Shown here in pieces: positions 1-9,447 of a DNA stretch of 64,000 nt (its first letter is position 1; every line of letters begins with the position of its first letter). This stretch comes from Actinomyces oris (GTDB taxonomy: Bacteria > Actinomycetota > Actinomycetes > Actinomycetales > Actinomycetaceae). Where the stretch lies: the NCBI RefSeq assembly GCF_001553935.1, contig NZ_CP014232.1:2108001-2172000 (forward strand). The letters are read 5' to 3'. Made by a program: the position numbers and the translations under genes. The notes below the pieces were generated by a model. That model was not told the origin of the DNA and did not search any database. It saw nothing but the letters and a program-made list of their open reading frames with translations.

Positions 1-124
1 AAGCCGCCCGCAAGGAAACAGGCCGTTCGGTCGGGTGATTCGCCGGGAGCGACATGGAAAACGTCAGGTCAGGCAGGCTCGGTGGCCTTATCCGATGCCG
101 TCGTGGTGGCCACCCGATAGGATG

Positions 125-210
125 AGGTCGGCTGCGACTGGCGAGGGTGGGGCACCACCGGGGAGTGGCCGAGGCCGTCCATGAAGGGGACGTCGCCCGC
201 CTGGGCGTCC
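125..210 (+). ncRNA. ZTP (pfl) riboswitch upstream of purH
   Basis: The 5' leader of purH carries the conserved blocks of the pfl/ZTP aptamer in the right order: GCGACTGGCG at 134-143, CACCACCGGGGAGTGG at 153-168, and CGCCCGCCTGGGCG at 194-207. The last block supplies the pseudoknot strand. ZTP riboswitches bind the purine intermediates ZMP/ZTP (AICAR phosphates), and purH encodes the enzyme that consumes AICAR, so the pairing is functionally exact. The aptamer ends about 30 bases before the purH start, with the ribosome-binding site AGGAG at 230-234 between them. Control may therefore act on translation or by a hairpin in that gap; I see no U-tract, so I favour translation. A TAGGAT at 118-123 could be the -10 element. 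The match rests on motif recognition, not on a covariance model. Confidence 0.85.
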
Positions 211-238
211 TGCTTCCTCACGCCACACCAGGAGCGCC

Positions 239-2062
239 ATGTCCACGTCCCCGTCGTCCCAGTCCTCGCAGCCCACCAACCAGGCGGTCCCCACCGCCCA
301 CGTCCCCACCGAGGGCCTCGTCAGCCCCGACCGCGTCCCCGTGCGCCGCGCCCTCATCTCCGTCTACGACAAGACCGGCCTCCTCCCGCTCGCCCGCGCC
401 CTGGCCGACGCCGGCGTCGAGATCGTCTCCACCGGCTCCACCGCCGCCACCATCGCCGCCGCGGGCCTGGCCGTCACCCCGGTGGAGGAGGTCACCGGCT
501 TCCCCGAGTGCCTCGAGGGACGGGTCAAGACCCTCCACCCGGCCGTCCACGCCGGCATCCTCGCCGACCGCCGCAAGCCCGACCACCTCGACCAGCTGGC
601 CACCCTGGGGGTGACCCCCATCGACCTGGTCGTCGTCAACCTCTACCCCTTCACCGACACCGTCGCCTCCGGAGCCCCCTTCGACGCCTGTGTCGAGCAG
701 ATCGACATCGGCGGCCCGACGATGGTGCGCGCCGCCGCCAAGAACCACCCCGCCGTCGCCGTGGTCACCAGCCCCGGCCGGTACGAGGACGTCGCGGCCG
801 CCGTGCGAGAAGGCGGCTTCACCCTGTCCGGCCGCCGCCGCCTGGCCGCCGAGGCCTTCGCCCACACCGCCGCCTACGACGCGGCCGTGTCGACCTGGAT
901 GGCCGCCCAGATCGAAGCCGACGCCGCCTCCCACGCCACGGACTCGGCCGATGCGGCCGAGGTCGAAGCCAGCGGGCCGGCCGCACCGCCGGCCTACGTC
1001 GGCGTCGGCTACGAGCGCCTGGCGAGCCTGCGCTACGGGGAGAACCCCCACCAGCGGGCCGCCGTCTACCGCATCGCCGGAGCGAGCGGGGGAGTGGCCG
1101 GCGCCCGCCAGCTCCACGGCAAGGCCATGAGCTACAACAACTACACCGACACCGACGCAGCCGTGCGCGCCGCCTATGACCACGGCCAGGCCGTCACGGT
1201 CGCCGTCGTCAAGCACGCCAACCCCTGCGGCATCGCCGTCTCAGCCGCCGGCGACGTCGCCGAGGCCCACCGTAAGGCCCACGCCTGCGACCCGGTCTCG
1301 GCCTACGGCGGCGTCATCGCCACCAACACGGTCGTCACCGCCGAGATGGCCCGTCAGATCAAGCCGATCTTCACTGAGGTCGTCGCCGCCCCCGCCTTCG
1401 ACGACGAGGCCGTGGAGATCCTGTCCACCAAGAAGAACCTCCGCCTGCTCCTCGTCGAGGCCCCCCAGCGCGAAGGCTACGAGATCAAGCAGGTCTCGGG
1501 AGGTGCCGTCATCCAGGAGCGTGACGTCCTGGACGCCGCCGGCGACGCCCCCTCAACCTGGACCCTGGCCGCGGGGCCGGCCGCCGACGACGCGCTCCTG
1601 GCCGATCTGGCCTTCGCCTGGCGCTCGGTGCGTGCCGTGCGCTCCAACGCGGTCCTCCTGGCCCACGACGGTGCCACCGTCGGTGTGGGCATGGGGCAGG
1701 TCAACCGCGTCGACTCCTGCAAGCTGGCCGTCGAGCGGGCCAACACCCTGGGGGCCCGCTCCACCGGCGACGCCGCACTCGACGGCTCCCAGCAGGAGAA
1801 GGGGACCGTGGGAGGGGCCGACGCCGCCGAGGTCCTGGGCGACTCGTCTGGCGACGCGGCCGTGCCTCAGCGCGCCCGTGGGGCCGTGGCCGCCTCCGAC
1901 GCCTTCTTCCCCTTCGCCGACGGTCTCCAGGTCCTCATCGACGCCGGGGTCCGTGCCGTCGTCCAGCCGGGCGGCTCTATCCGTGACCAGGAGGTCATCG
2001 ACGCCGCCCAGGCCGCCGGCGTCACCATGTACCTCACCGGCACCCGCCACTTCTCCCACTGA
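239..2062 (+). CDS. purH: bifunctional AICAR transformylase / IMP cyclohydrolase
   Basis: Catalyses the last two steps of de novo IMP synthesis: formyl transfer from 10-formyl-THF to AICAR, then cyclisation. The N-terminal third is the MGS-like cyclohydrolase domain ([14 protein letters not shown] near residue 35, [18 protein letters not shown] after it). The transformylase follows, with YGENPHQ near residue 265, MSYNN near 297 and the catalytic KHANPCG near 325. At 607 aa it is longer than typical PurH (about 520 aa). The extra length lies mainly in a linker before [18 protein letters not shown] and an acidic Gly/Ala/Asp-rich insert between ANTLGARS and [18 protein letters not shown]. The ATG at 239 has AGGAG five bases upstream. 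A ZTP riboswitch lies in the leader. A small DUF3017 gene follows, an order seen in other actinobacteria. Confidence 0.97.
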   Translation: MSTSPSSQSSQPTNQAVPTAHVPTEGLVSPDRVPVRRALISVYDKTGLLPLARALADAGVEIVSTGSTAATIAAAGLAVTPVEEVTGFPECLEGRVKTLHPAVHAGILADRRKPDHLDQLATLGVTPIDLVVVNLYPFTDTVASGAPFDACVEQIDIGGPTMVRAAAKNHPAVAVVTSPGRYEDVAAAVREGGFTLSGRRRLAAEAFAHTAAYDAAVSTWMAAQIEADAASHATDSADAAEVEASGPAAPPAYVGVGYERLASLRYGENPHQRAAVYRIAGASGGVAGARQLHGKAMSYNNYTDTDAAVRAAYDHGQAVTVAVVKHANPCGIAVSAAGDVAEAHRKAHACDPVSAYGGVIATNTVVTAEMARQIKPIFTEVVAAPAFDDEAVEILSTKKNLRLLLVEAPQREGYEIKQVSGGAVIQERDVLDAAGDAPSTWTLAAGPAADDALLADLAFAWRSVRAVRSNAVLLAHDGATVGVGMGQVNRVDSCKLAVERANTLGARSTGDAALDGSQQEKGTVGGADAAEVLGDSSGDAAVPQRARGAVAASDAFFPFADGLQVLIDAGVRAVVQPGGSIRDQEVIDAAQAAGVTMYLTGTRHFSH

Positions 2063-2192
2063 TCTCCCACTGATCTCCCACTGGGCCGCCTGCGCCGCCT
2101 GGTGCCCGGCTCCTCGCGCCGGACACCAGGCGGGCGTGCCAGTCGGAGAAAGGTCATGGACCCGCACCCCACGCGTCGATAGGCTCCTGCCC

Positions 2193-2492
2193 GTGACTCA
2201 CGACCCGCATCCCCAGCAGGCCGAGCACAAGGAGCCCTACCGCACCATCTGTGTCGTCCTCGTGGCCATTGGCCTGGCGGCTGTCCCAGCCATCGCCCTG
2301 CTGGGGCACCGCCGCATCGCCGTCCTGTGGGCGGCCGCCGGGATCCTCATGCTGGCCATCGTCCGCCTCCAGCGCCCCGACGGCACCTGGCTGGCGGCGC
2401 GCAGCCGCCTGTTCGACGTCGTCCTCGGCGTCGGCCTGGCCGCCGCCCTGCTTCTCCTGTCGCCTTACGTCAACCTGCCCCGCATCCTGTGA
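2193..2492 (+). CDS. small membrane protein, DUF3017-like
   Basis: A 99-aa protein starting at GTG 2193. Residues 1-18 are polar and the rest is hydrophobic with about three membrane segments: ICVVLVAIGLAAVPAIALL, RIAVLWAAAGILMLAIVRL and LFDVVLGVGLAAALLLLS. DUF3017 proteins are small actinobacterial membrane proteins commonly encoded directly after purH, and this one matches in size, topology and place; function is unknown. The frame is open far upstream inside purH, so the start is chosen as the first start codon after purH. The Shine-Dalgarno sequence is weak, so the exact start is uncertain. Confidence 0.75.
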   Translation: MTHDPHPQQAEHKEPYRTICVVLVAIGLAAVPAIALLGHRRIAVLWAAAGILMLAIVRLQRPDGTWLAARSRLFDVVLGVGLAAALLLLSPYVNLPRIL

Positions 2493-2631
2493 GCGGGGAG
2501 CGCTCTGTGCCCTCCGCGTGAGTTCTCACGGCGACGCTGCGCGCCGCTCCGTGTGATCTGTGCCTTGGGAGTGCTCATTCTTCGGTCCGGTGCGGCGCCG
2601 TGACCAAGCGGTATGGCACGCTGGCCCCAGT

Positions 2632-2643
2632 CAAGACGTCTTG
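2632..2643. promoter_or_regulatory. 12-bp palindrome upstream of the symporter gene
   Basis: CAAGACGTCTTG is a perfect 12-bp palindrome 31 bases before the symporter start at 2675. It lies downstream of a possible -10-like TATGGC near 2611. It could be an operator, but there is only one copy and no recognised regulator nearby. Confidence 0.25.
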
Positions 2644-2674
2644 TCATCTCGTTTCACACCCTGAAGGTCCCTCC

Positions 2675-4027
2675 ATGTCAAGCAATCCCTCAGCCTCGCC
2701 CTCGCTGGCCCATCGTCTCAGCCACAGCATCCTGACCTGGGTCATTGGCGCGATCCTGCTGGCCCTGCTCCTGGGGTCGATCCGCATCGGGGGTCACCCG
2801 CTCATTCCCAAGCCCGTCGGCAATGTCTTCGCGACCTTCTCCGACCTGTTCAGCCAGTTCCTTAGCTTCTCCATCCCGCTCATCATCATCGGCCTGGTGA
2901 CCCCCGCCATCGCCGACCTGGGGCGCGGGGCCGGCAAGTGGCTCGGGGTCACGACGGCCCTGGCCTACGCCTCGACCCTCTTCGCCGGCTTCCTCACCTT
3001 CCTGGTGTGCTATGCAACCTTCCCCCGGCTGCTCGCCGGAACCTCTCTGGCCGACGTCTCCAAGCCGGAGGGGGCTTTGAGCAGCTACTTCACGGTGGAG
3101 ATGCCGCCGGCCGTCGAGGTCATGACTGCCCTGCTGCTCTCCTTCGTCCTGGGCATCGGCCTGTCCATGGTGCCCCGGGGCGTGCTGCGCAAGGGATTCA
3201 TCGAGTTCCGAGCCATCATCACCCGCCTCATCGAGCGGCTCATCATCCCGCTGCTGCCCCTGCACATCTTCGGCATCTTCCTCAACCTCACCTACACCGG
3301 GGCGGCCGGTGCGGTGATGAAGGCGCTCCTGCGCGTCGTCGTCGTGGTCCTCATCCTCGAGGTCGTCATCCTGGGCATCCAGTTCCTCACCGCGGGACTC
3401 ATCGGCCGCCGCAACCCAATCAAGGCACTGCTCACCATGCTCCCGGCCTACCTGACGGCTCTGGGCACCTCCTCGTCAGCGGCCACGATCCCGGTCACCC
3501 TGCGTCAGACGAAGAAGAACGGCGTCTCCGACGCGGTGGCCTCCTTCACCATCCCCCTGTGCGCCACGATCCACCTGGCGGGGTCGACCTCGAAGATCTT
3601 CTCCTTCGCCTTCGCGATCGTCCTCACCCAGGACCTGCACGTGAGCACCACCCAGTGGATCGGCTTCATCTTCATGCTCGGCATCACGATGGTGGCCGCG
3701 CCGGGTGTCCCCGGGGGCGCCATCATGGCGGCCACCGGTCTGCTGTCCTCCATGCTCGGCTTCAATGACCAGCAGGTGGCCCTCATGATCGCCACCTACA
3801 TCGCCCTGGACTCCTTCGGTACCGCCACGAACGTCACCGGTGACGGCGCCATCGCCATCATCGTGGACCGTATGGCCGGCGGCTCCGTCAACGACGAGGG
3901 CGACCCGGAGAACGTCCGTGAGCTCTCCTTCGACGGGATGGCCTACCTCAACGCGGTCAGCGTCGAGGGGGTCGTCAGTCCCGAGGAGCTCGAGGCCTCG
4001 GCCGCGGCCACCCGCTCGGGCGAGTAG
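2675..4027 (+). CDS. dicarboxylate/amino acid:cation symporter (DAACS family)
   Basis: A 450-aa secondary transporter of the glutamate/dicarboxylate/serine-type symporter family in the inner membrane. Family hallmarks are the serine-rich re-entrant loop ALGTSSSAATIPVTL, followed by the second hairpin IPLCATIHLAGSTSKI. GVPGGAIMAATGLLSSML and NVTGDGAIAIIVDRM in the last third form the substrate and sodium site. Hydrophobic segments fill residues 15-410 and the C-terminal 35 residues are acidic and polar. The exact substrate (glutamate, aspartate, dicarboxylate, serine/threonine) cannot be read from sequence, so no symbol is given. ATG 2675 follows GAAGG and is preferred over an upstream GTG at 2600. 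The gene stands alone and converges on the ABC pair. Confidence 0.9.
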   Translation: MSSNPSASPSLAHRLSHSILTWVIGAILLALLLGSIRIGGHPLIPKPVGNVFATFSDLFSQFLSFSIPLIIIGLVTPAIADLGRGAGKWLGVTTALAYASTLFAGFLTFLVCYATFPRLLAGTSLADVSKPEGALSSYFTVEMPPAVEVMTALLLSFVLGIGLSMVPRGVLRKGFIEFRAIITRLIERLIIPLLPLHIFGIFLNLTYTGAAGAVMKALLRVVVVVLILEVVILGIQFLTAGLIGRRNPIKALLTMLPAYLTALGTSSSAATIPVTLRQTKKNGVSDAVASFTIPLCATIHLAGSTSKIFSFAFAIVLTQDLHVSTTQWIGFIFMLGITMVAAPGVPGGAIMAATGLLSSMLGFNDQQVALMIATYIALDSFGTATNVTGDGAIAIIVDRMAGGSVNDEGDPENVRELSFDGMAYLNAVSVEGVVSPEELEASAAATRSGE

Positions 4028-4049
4028 AACCGGGGCAGCGCAGTCAGCC

Positions 4050-4089
4050 GATCGGGCGCCGGGAGTCAATCGACGCCCGGCGCCCGATC
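4050..4089. terminator. bidirectional hairpin between symporter and ABC operon
   Basis: Perfect 14-bp inverted repeat (arms 4050-4063 and 4076-4089, 12-base loop) in the convergent gap. It can serve both strands. No U-tract follows, which is common for actinobacterial terminators. Confidence 0.6.
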
Positions 4090-4159
4090 AGTATCTCGGC
4101 CTGAGACCTGACTGAAGCAGCCGGAATCCGCCCGGTGTCCGGTCCGGCTGGCCGCGCTC

Positions 4160-6013
4160 TCAGCGGCCTCGGCCGATCAGTGTGCGCAGCGGTCCGGGCT
4201 CGTCCAGGAGCTTGGCCGGCGGCCCCGTCTGCACGATCGTCCCCGCATCCATCACGACGACGTGGTCGGCCTGCTCGGACCACTGCAAGCGGTGAGTGAT
4301 CTCGATGATCGTCGCCTGCGGAAGATAGGTGCGCACCCCGATGCGCACCCGCTCATCCAGGTCAGGATCCAGGTGGGAGGTGAACTCATCGAGGATGAGC
4401 ACCCCGGGACGGGCCAGGAGTGCGCGGGCCAGTGCCAGGCGCTGGCGCTGGCCCCCGGACAGGGACTGGCCTCGCTCACCCACGAGGGTGTCGTAACCGT
4501 CCTTGAGGGCCTCGATGTCCTCGTCGATGCAGGCCGCTCGGCACGCCCGGCGCACCTGGGCGTCCGTGGCCGAGGGCGCCGCCAGGCGCACGTTGTCCGC
4601 AATGGTGGCCCGCATGAGGTGAACCCGCTGATCCACCAGGCCGATCTCCTGGTAGAGGCTGACGGCACGCAGATCGCTCACGTTCTGGCCGTCGATGAGG
4701 ATGCGGCCCGAGTCCGGCTCATCGAAGCGCACCGCCAGTTGGGCCAGTGTGGACTTGCCCGATCCGGAGGCCCCCACGATGCAGGTCCATCGTCCGGCCC
4801 TGGCCCTGATGCTGACGCCGCGGACCGCCTGGGTGGCGGTGTTGGGGTAGGAGTAGGTGACGTCCTGCCACAGGACCTCGTGGGAGATGCCGGCAGTCAG
4901 CTCCTCATCGCCGTCGCGCACCTCCACCGGGGCGTTGACGACCTCCCACACTCTCTCAGCCGAGGCGAAGGAGGCATTGAGCGCGCTCGAGAGCTCCTCG
5001 ACGCCGCGGATGGTCTCAGACAGCCGCAGCACCGCAGCGGCCGCGGCCGCCAGGAGGGGGATGCCCGTGCCCGAGCCGGTCGCCGGCAGTGTCGCACCCG
5101 CGGCAACGACGGCGATCGGCGCGCTCAGACCCGCCAGCTGGTTGAGGCCTCGCCTCACGGCGGCCCACTGCCCGGTTGGCCGTGCGGCACCGGCGATCTC
5201 GGCGTCGATCCTGGCCATCTCATCGAGACGCTCCTGGCTGCGCCCGTACCCGACAACTTCGCTCATGCCCTGAACGGTGTCGGTCACGTGCTGGGTGAGT
5301 TCCGCCCGCGCCGCGGAGACCGAGCGGGAGGCATCCACTGAGGCGGCGAACCCCAGGCGGGGCACGATGAGCAGCTGGAGCAACACCAAGGGGAGCGCCG
5401 CCAGGGCCACCAGCCAGGACACCTTGAGGCCGATGGCCGTGAGCACCGTGATCGGTACGACGACGGCGCAGACCGCCGGAGCAAAGGTGTGGGCGAAGAA
5501 GACCTCGATCCGGTCCACGTCCTTGGTGGCCCGCGACAGCAGGTCGCCTGAGCGTGATGTCGCGCTGACCCTGGGGGAGCGGGGGATAAGCGAGCGGAAG
5601 ATCTGGCCGCGCAGCAGCTCGAGGGCCTTGAAGGCGACCAGGTGCCCGAGGAACTGTTCGACGTAGCGCAGGGCCGCCTTGAGCAGGGACAGCCCCGCCA
5701 TGACGGCCAGGACCGGCCAGATGGCGGGCACCGGTGCGCCAGTCGTCATCGCCAGCCCTGCCCGGGCCACGGCGTAGGCGCCCAAGGAGAACAGGGCCAC
5801 GCCGCACAGCATGTTGGTGATCCGGCACAGGGTGGAGCCCAGCAGCGGTGAGAGGACCGGGCGGGTGACCTGAAGCAGCCAGCGCACCAGCATCGCGCGG
5901 GAGACAGGCGCCTGCGTGGAGGAATCGGCCCGGCCGGTCCCGCTGCGCTGCCCCGAGCCGGCTGCCCTCGAGCGGGGCGCCGAGGACCGTCTCGACTGGA
6001 TCGATCGGATCAT
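4160..6013 (-). CDS. cydC: CydC-like ABC transporter, fused permease/ATPase
   Basis: A 617-aa half-transporter with an N-terminal exporter-type membrane domain (about residues 40-345) and a C-terminal nucleotide-binding domain. Walker A is VGASGSGKST near residue 414. The ABC signature LSGGQRQRLALARAL is near 518, followed directly by Walker B LILDEFTSHLD; the Q-loop (IGLVDQRVHLM) and switch His (EITHRLQW) are present. It overlaps the upstream ABC gene by four bases (ATGA at 6010-6013), so the two are co-translated and probably form a heterodimer. Sequence style fits CydDC, which exports cysteine/glutathione and is needed for cytochrome bd assembly. No cydAB lies in the window, so the substrate remains inference; another heterodimeric exporter is possible. 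Confidence 0.75.
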   Translation of the reverse strand: MIRSIQSRRSSAPRSRAAGSGQRSGTGRADSSTQAPVSRAMLVRWLLQVTRPVLSPLLGSTLCRITNMLCGVALFSLGAYAVARAGLAMTTGAPVPAIWPVLAVMAGLSLLKAALRYVEQFLGHLVAFKALELLRGQIFRSLIPRSPRVSATSRSGDLLSRATKDVDRIEVFFAHTFAPAVCAVVVPITVLTAIGLKVSWLVALAALPLVLLQLLIVPRLGFAASVDASRSVSAARAELTQHVTDTVQGMSEVVGYGRSQERLDEMARIDAEIAGAARPTGQWAAVRRGLNQLAGLSAPIAVVAAGATLPATGSGTGIPLLAAAAAAVLRLSETIRGVEELSSALNASFASAERVWEVVNAPVEVRDGDEELTAGISHEVLWQDVTYSYPNTATQAVRGVSIRARAGRWTCIVGASGSGKSTLAQLAVRFDEPDSGRILIDGQNVSDLRAVSLYQEIGLVDQRVHLMRATIADNVRLAAPSATDAQVRRACRAACIDEDIEALKDGYDTLVGERGQSLSGGQRQRLALARALLARPGVLILDEFTSHLDPDLDERVRIGVRTYLPQATIIEITHRLQWSEQADHVVVMDAGTIVQTGPPAKLLDEPGPLRTLIGRGR

Positions 6014-7824
6014 GCCGGCTCCTCCTGGTGATCCCCGTCGGTGGCCTTGGAGGAAGCCCCGTCGGCCCCGGTGGCTTCCTGAGTGGGCGCCGCGCCGGCG
6101 GATTTGGGCGTCCGGGCTTCACCGACCTCGTGGACCGTACCGGCATCAACCCTCACCGTCCGGTCCGCTGCCGTCAGCGCTCCGACGCGGTGGGAGATGG
6201 TGACGACGGTGCGTCCCCGAGCCAGCTTTTCAAGGGACTCCACGATGGCAGCCTCGCTGGCGAGATCCACCTGGCTGGTGGGTTCGTCCAGGAGCAGTAC
6301 GGGGCGGTCGGCCAGGAAGGCGCGGGCCAGGGACAGGCGCTGGGCCTGACCGCCCGACAGTCCCAGGCCGGCCTCGCCGACCTGGGTCTCCAGCCCCTCG
6401 GGCATGAGTGCTACCTCCTTGTCGAGGCGGGCCACCTCCAGGGCCTGCCACATCTGCGACGGCGTCGCGTAGGGCTGGGCCAGGCGCAGGTTGTCGGCGA
6501 TCGTCCCAGTGAACAGCCAGGTCGTCTGCGCCACTAGCGCGGAGGCCGAACGCACCTCGTCCTGCGTCGCGGCGCTCAGCTCGGTGCCCTCGACGCGCAC
6601 GGTTCCGCCGCTGGGCAGCAGGTTGCCGGCGAGCATCGCCATGAGCGTCGATTTGCCCGCCCCTGAGGGGCCGACCACCGCCAGGCTCTCACCACGGCGC
6701 ACGCTCAGATTGACGCCCTCCAGCACCGGATCGGCGTCCCAGGCGGCCTCGACGTCGTCGAGCACGATGGATGCCTGAGCGGCCATGGGGGAGGAGACCG
6801 TGGCCCCGGGATGAGCGGTTGAGCGGGGCAGGGGCCGCGACAGGATCCTGCGGATGGCGCGCTGGTTGGCCATTCCGGCCATGCCCACGTAGAAGAAGGC
6901 GCCCACGTGGTCCAGTGGCTCGAGGAGCACGTAGGAGGTCAGGACGATTGCCAAGGCGTCACTGACGTCGATGGCGCCGGTGGACAGGCGTATCAGGGCC
7001 AGACCGGCGGCCACGGAGATGAGGAAGAGCGAGAACAGGCCGTCGGTGAGCAGGATGACGAGCTGGTTGCCCGCCAGCAGCCCCATGACGGCGCGTCGGT
7101 TCGACTCCCCCTCCAGGCGCAGGCGCGCACTGGTGCGCTCCGCGGCCCGGGCCAGGGTGAGGGTGCGCAGTCCCTGGATCGCGTCGAGGTACTCGGCGGC
7201 CAGACGCATCCGCGCCCGTCGGGAGTTCGAGGACGAGGCCCGCAGCCGCGAGTGGCACCAGGCGATGAAGGCCGGTACCACGATGACGGCCGCCGCCAGG
7301 ACCAGGGCGGGAACGACGTCGACGAAGGCGGCCAACTCGATGAGCACCAGCAGGGGAGCCGCAGCGGCCGCCAGTGTGGGGGCCAGGAAGGTCTGCCGGT
7401 AGAGGGCCACCCGCTCTGCGCCGTCGGTCAGCAGGGAGGCGGTCGCACCGCTGCGGATGTCGGCGGCGCGTGCCGGGCCCAGCCCCAGCAGGTGAGCCAG
7501 GGTGAGGCGGCGCAGGTGCGTCTCCTCGGTGAGCGCACTTGAACGGGCGACCCGCTGGGTCACCAGTTGGCAGGTGGCGCTCACGGCGGCCGCGGCCAGG
7601 GCCTGGGCGAGCAGGCCCGCCGCTGACGAGGAGCTCAGCAGGGCGCCCAGGGCGCGTCCGGTGCAGATGAGGCACCACCCGGCTCCCAGGGCGCCCAGGA
7701 GCGTCAGACCGAAGGAGAGGGCGCCTGCGCGACGCCCGGCCGGTGAGGAGACCGTGGGGCGGGGCGGGGAGCCGCGGCGCAGTGGCGCGAGGATGGGCGC
7801 GGGGGATCGGCGTGAGCTCATCAC
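6010..7824 (-). CDS. cydD: CydD-like ABC transporter, fused permease/ATPase
   Basis: A 604-aa half-transporter and first gene of the two-gene minus-strand unit. A membrane domain (about residues 25-310) has several hydrophobic segments (LALVLAAAVIVVPAFIAW; LVILLTDGLFSLFLISVAAGLAL). The nucleotide-binding domain follows, with Walker A VGPSGAGKSTLMAML near 390, signature LSGGQAQRLSLARAF near 490, Walker B VLLLDEPTSQVD and switch His TISHRVGAL. The last 35 residues are a low-complexity Ala/Thr/Gly/Glu tail. Start ATG 7824 is the first in frame and upstream sequence is intergenic. Pairing with the CydC-like partner by a four-base overlap supports a heterodimeric CydDC-type exporter. The assignment rests on pair architecture and similarity, not on context with cydAB. 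Confidence 0.72.
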   Translation of the reverse strand: MMSSRRSPAPILAPLRRGSPPRPTVSSPAGRRAGALSFGLTLLGALGAGWCLICTGRALGALLSSSSAAGLLAQALAAAAVSATCQLVTQRVARSSALTEETHLRRLTLAHLLGLGPARAADIRSGATASLLTDGAERVALYRQTFLAPTLAAAAAPLLVLIELAAFVDVVPALVLAAAVIVVPAFIAWCHSRLRASSSNSRRARMRLAAEYLDAIQGLRTLTLARAAERTSARLRLEGESNRRAVMGLLAGNQLVILLTDGLFSLFLISVAAGLALIRLSTGAIDVSDALAIVLTSYVLLEPLDHVGAFFYVGMAGMANQRAIRRILSRPLPRSTAHPGATVSSPMAAQASIVLDDVEAAWDADPVLEGVNLSVRRGESLAVVGPSGAGKSTLMAMLAGNLLPSGGTVRVEGTELSAATQDEVRSASALVAQTTWLFTGTIADNLRLAQPYATPSQMWQALEVARLDKEVALMPEGLETQVGEAGLGLSGGQAQRLSLARAFLADRPVLLLDEPTSQVDLASEAAIVESLEKLARGRTVVTISHRVGALTAADRTVRVDAGTVHEVGEARTPKSAGAAPTQEATGADGASSKATDGDHQEEPA

Positions 7825-7964
7825 GGTCCTGGAAACGAGAAATGGGCTGGGGGAGGCCTCCAGCGTATCGACTAGGACGGGAGGTTGTCAGGGGCGGTGG
7901 GTATCTCGCTGGGATCTCGGGCTACCAGGAGGAATCCCACCTCCATGGCTACGGGAAGTGGTGA

Positions 7965-9062
<1,098 letters not shown>

Positions 9063-9184
9063 GTCCTTCGGGCCCTCCGGCTCGGCGCCCGGGCTCGGCC
9101 TGAGAGCCACCCGGGGCCGACCCTCTCCTGGTACGGACCACCTTGGGGTGCGGGGGACCGTGAGGCCCTGCCGCTCTTCCATCC

Positions 9185-9223
9185 GGGTCCTCGTCGCTCA
9201 TCCGAGCGGCGAGGACCCTTTTT
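9185..9223 (+). terminator. Rho-independent terminator
   Basis: A 15-bp stem (9185-9199 with 9204-9218, one G-T wobble), a four-base ATCC loop and a TTTTT run at 9219-9223. It lies 122 bases past the mdh stop and is a textbook intrinsic terminator. Confidence 0.92.
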
Positions 9224-9276
9224 CGCACGTCGGAGCAGATTGGGCAGCGGACGAATCATTGCCGCTGCTGGTATGG

Positions 9277-9349
9277 ACCGGTCATTCACGACCGGTACAA
9301 TGATTGTTTGCGCAATGTATGTTTGAGTTTCGCTCAGTTTAGGTCTACT
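9277..9349 (+). promoter_or_regulatory. candidate promoter and operator of the sugar ABC operon
   Basis: The 9063-9447 gap holds the mdh terminator and then this AT-richer stretch. Two copies of the palindrome ACCGGT (9277-9282, 9291-9296) form a dyad. A second dyad TTGCGCAA (9308-9315) has a central CG like LacI/GalR-family operators. A possible promoter is TTGAGT (9323-9328) with TCTACT (9344-9349), spacing 15. The AGGAG ribosome site of the binding-protein gene is at 9436-9440. No regulator gene is adjacent. The dyads are visible; their role is inferred. Confidence 0.4.
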
Positions 9350-9447
9350 CTCCTGGGGAGTTCAGATGACTAGACAACATCTGGCCTCGCCGCCCGCGGC
9401 AACGGTGCCGTGGTCATGAGACACCGTCGTTTCTAAGGAGCAGTCCC

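Noticed and set aside
218..1216. Long open frame opposite purH
   Set aside because: It is a GC-driven shadow: Gly/Val/Asp-rich composition, no ribosome site and complete overlap with a gene of certain identity.
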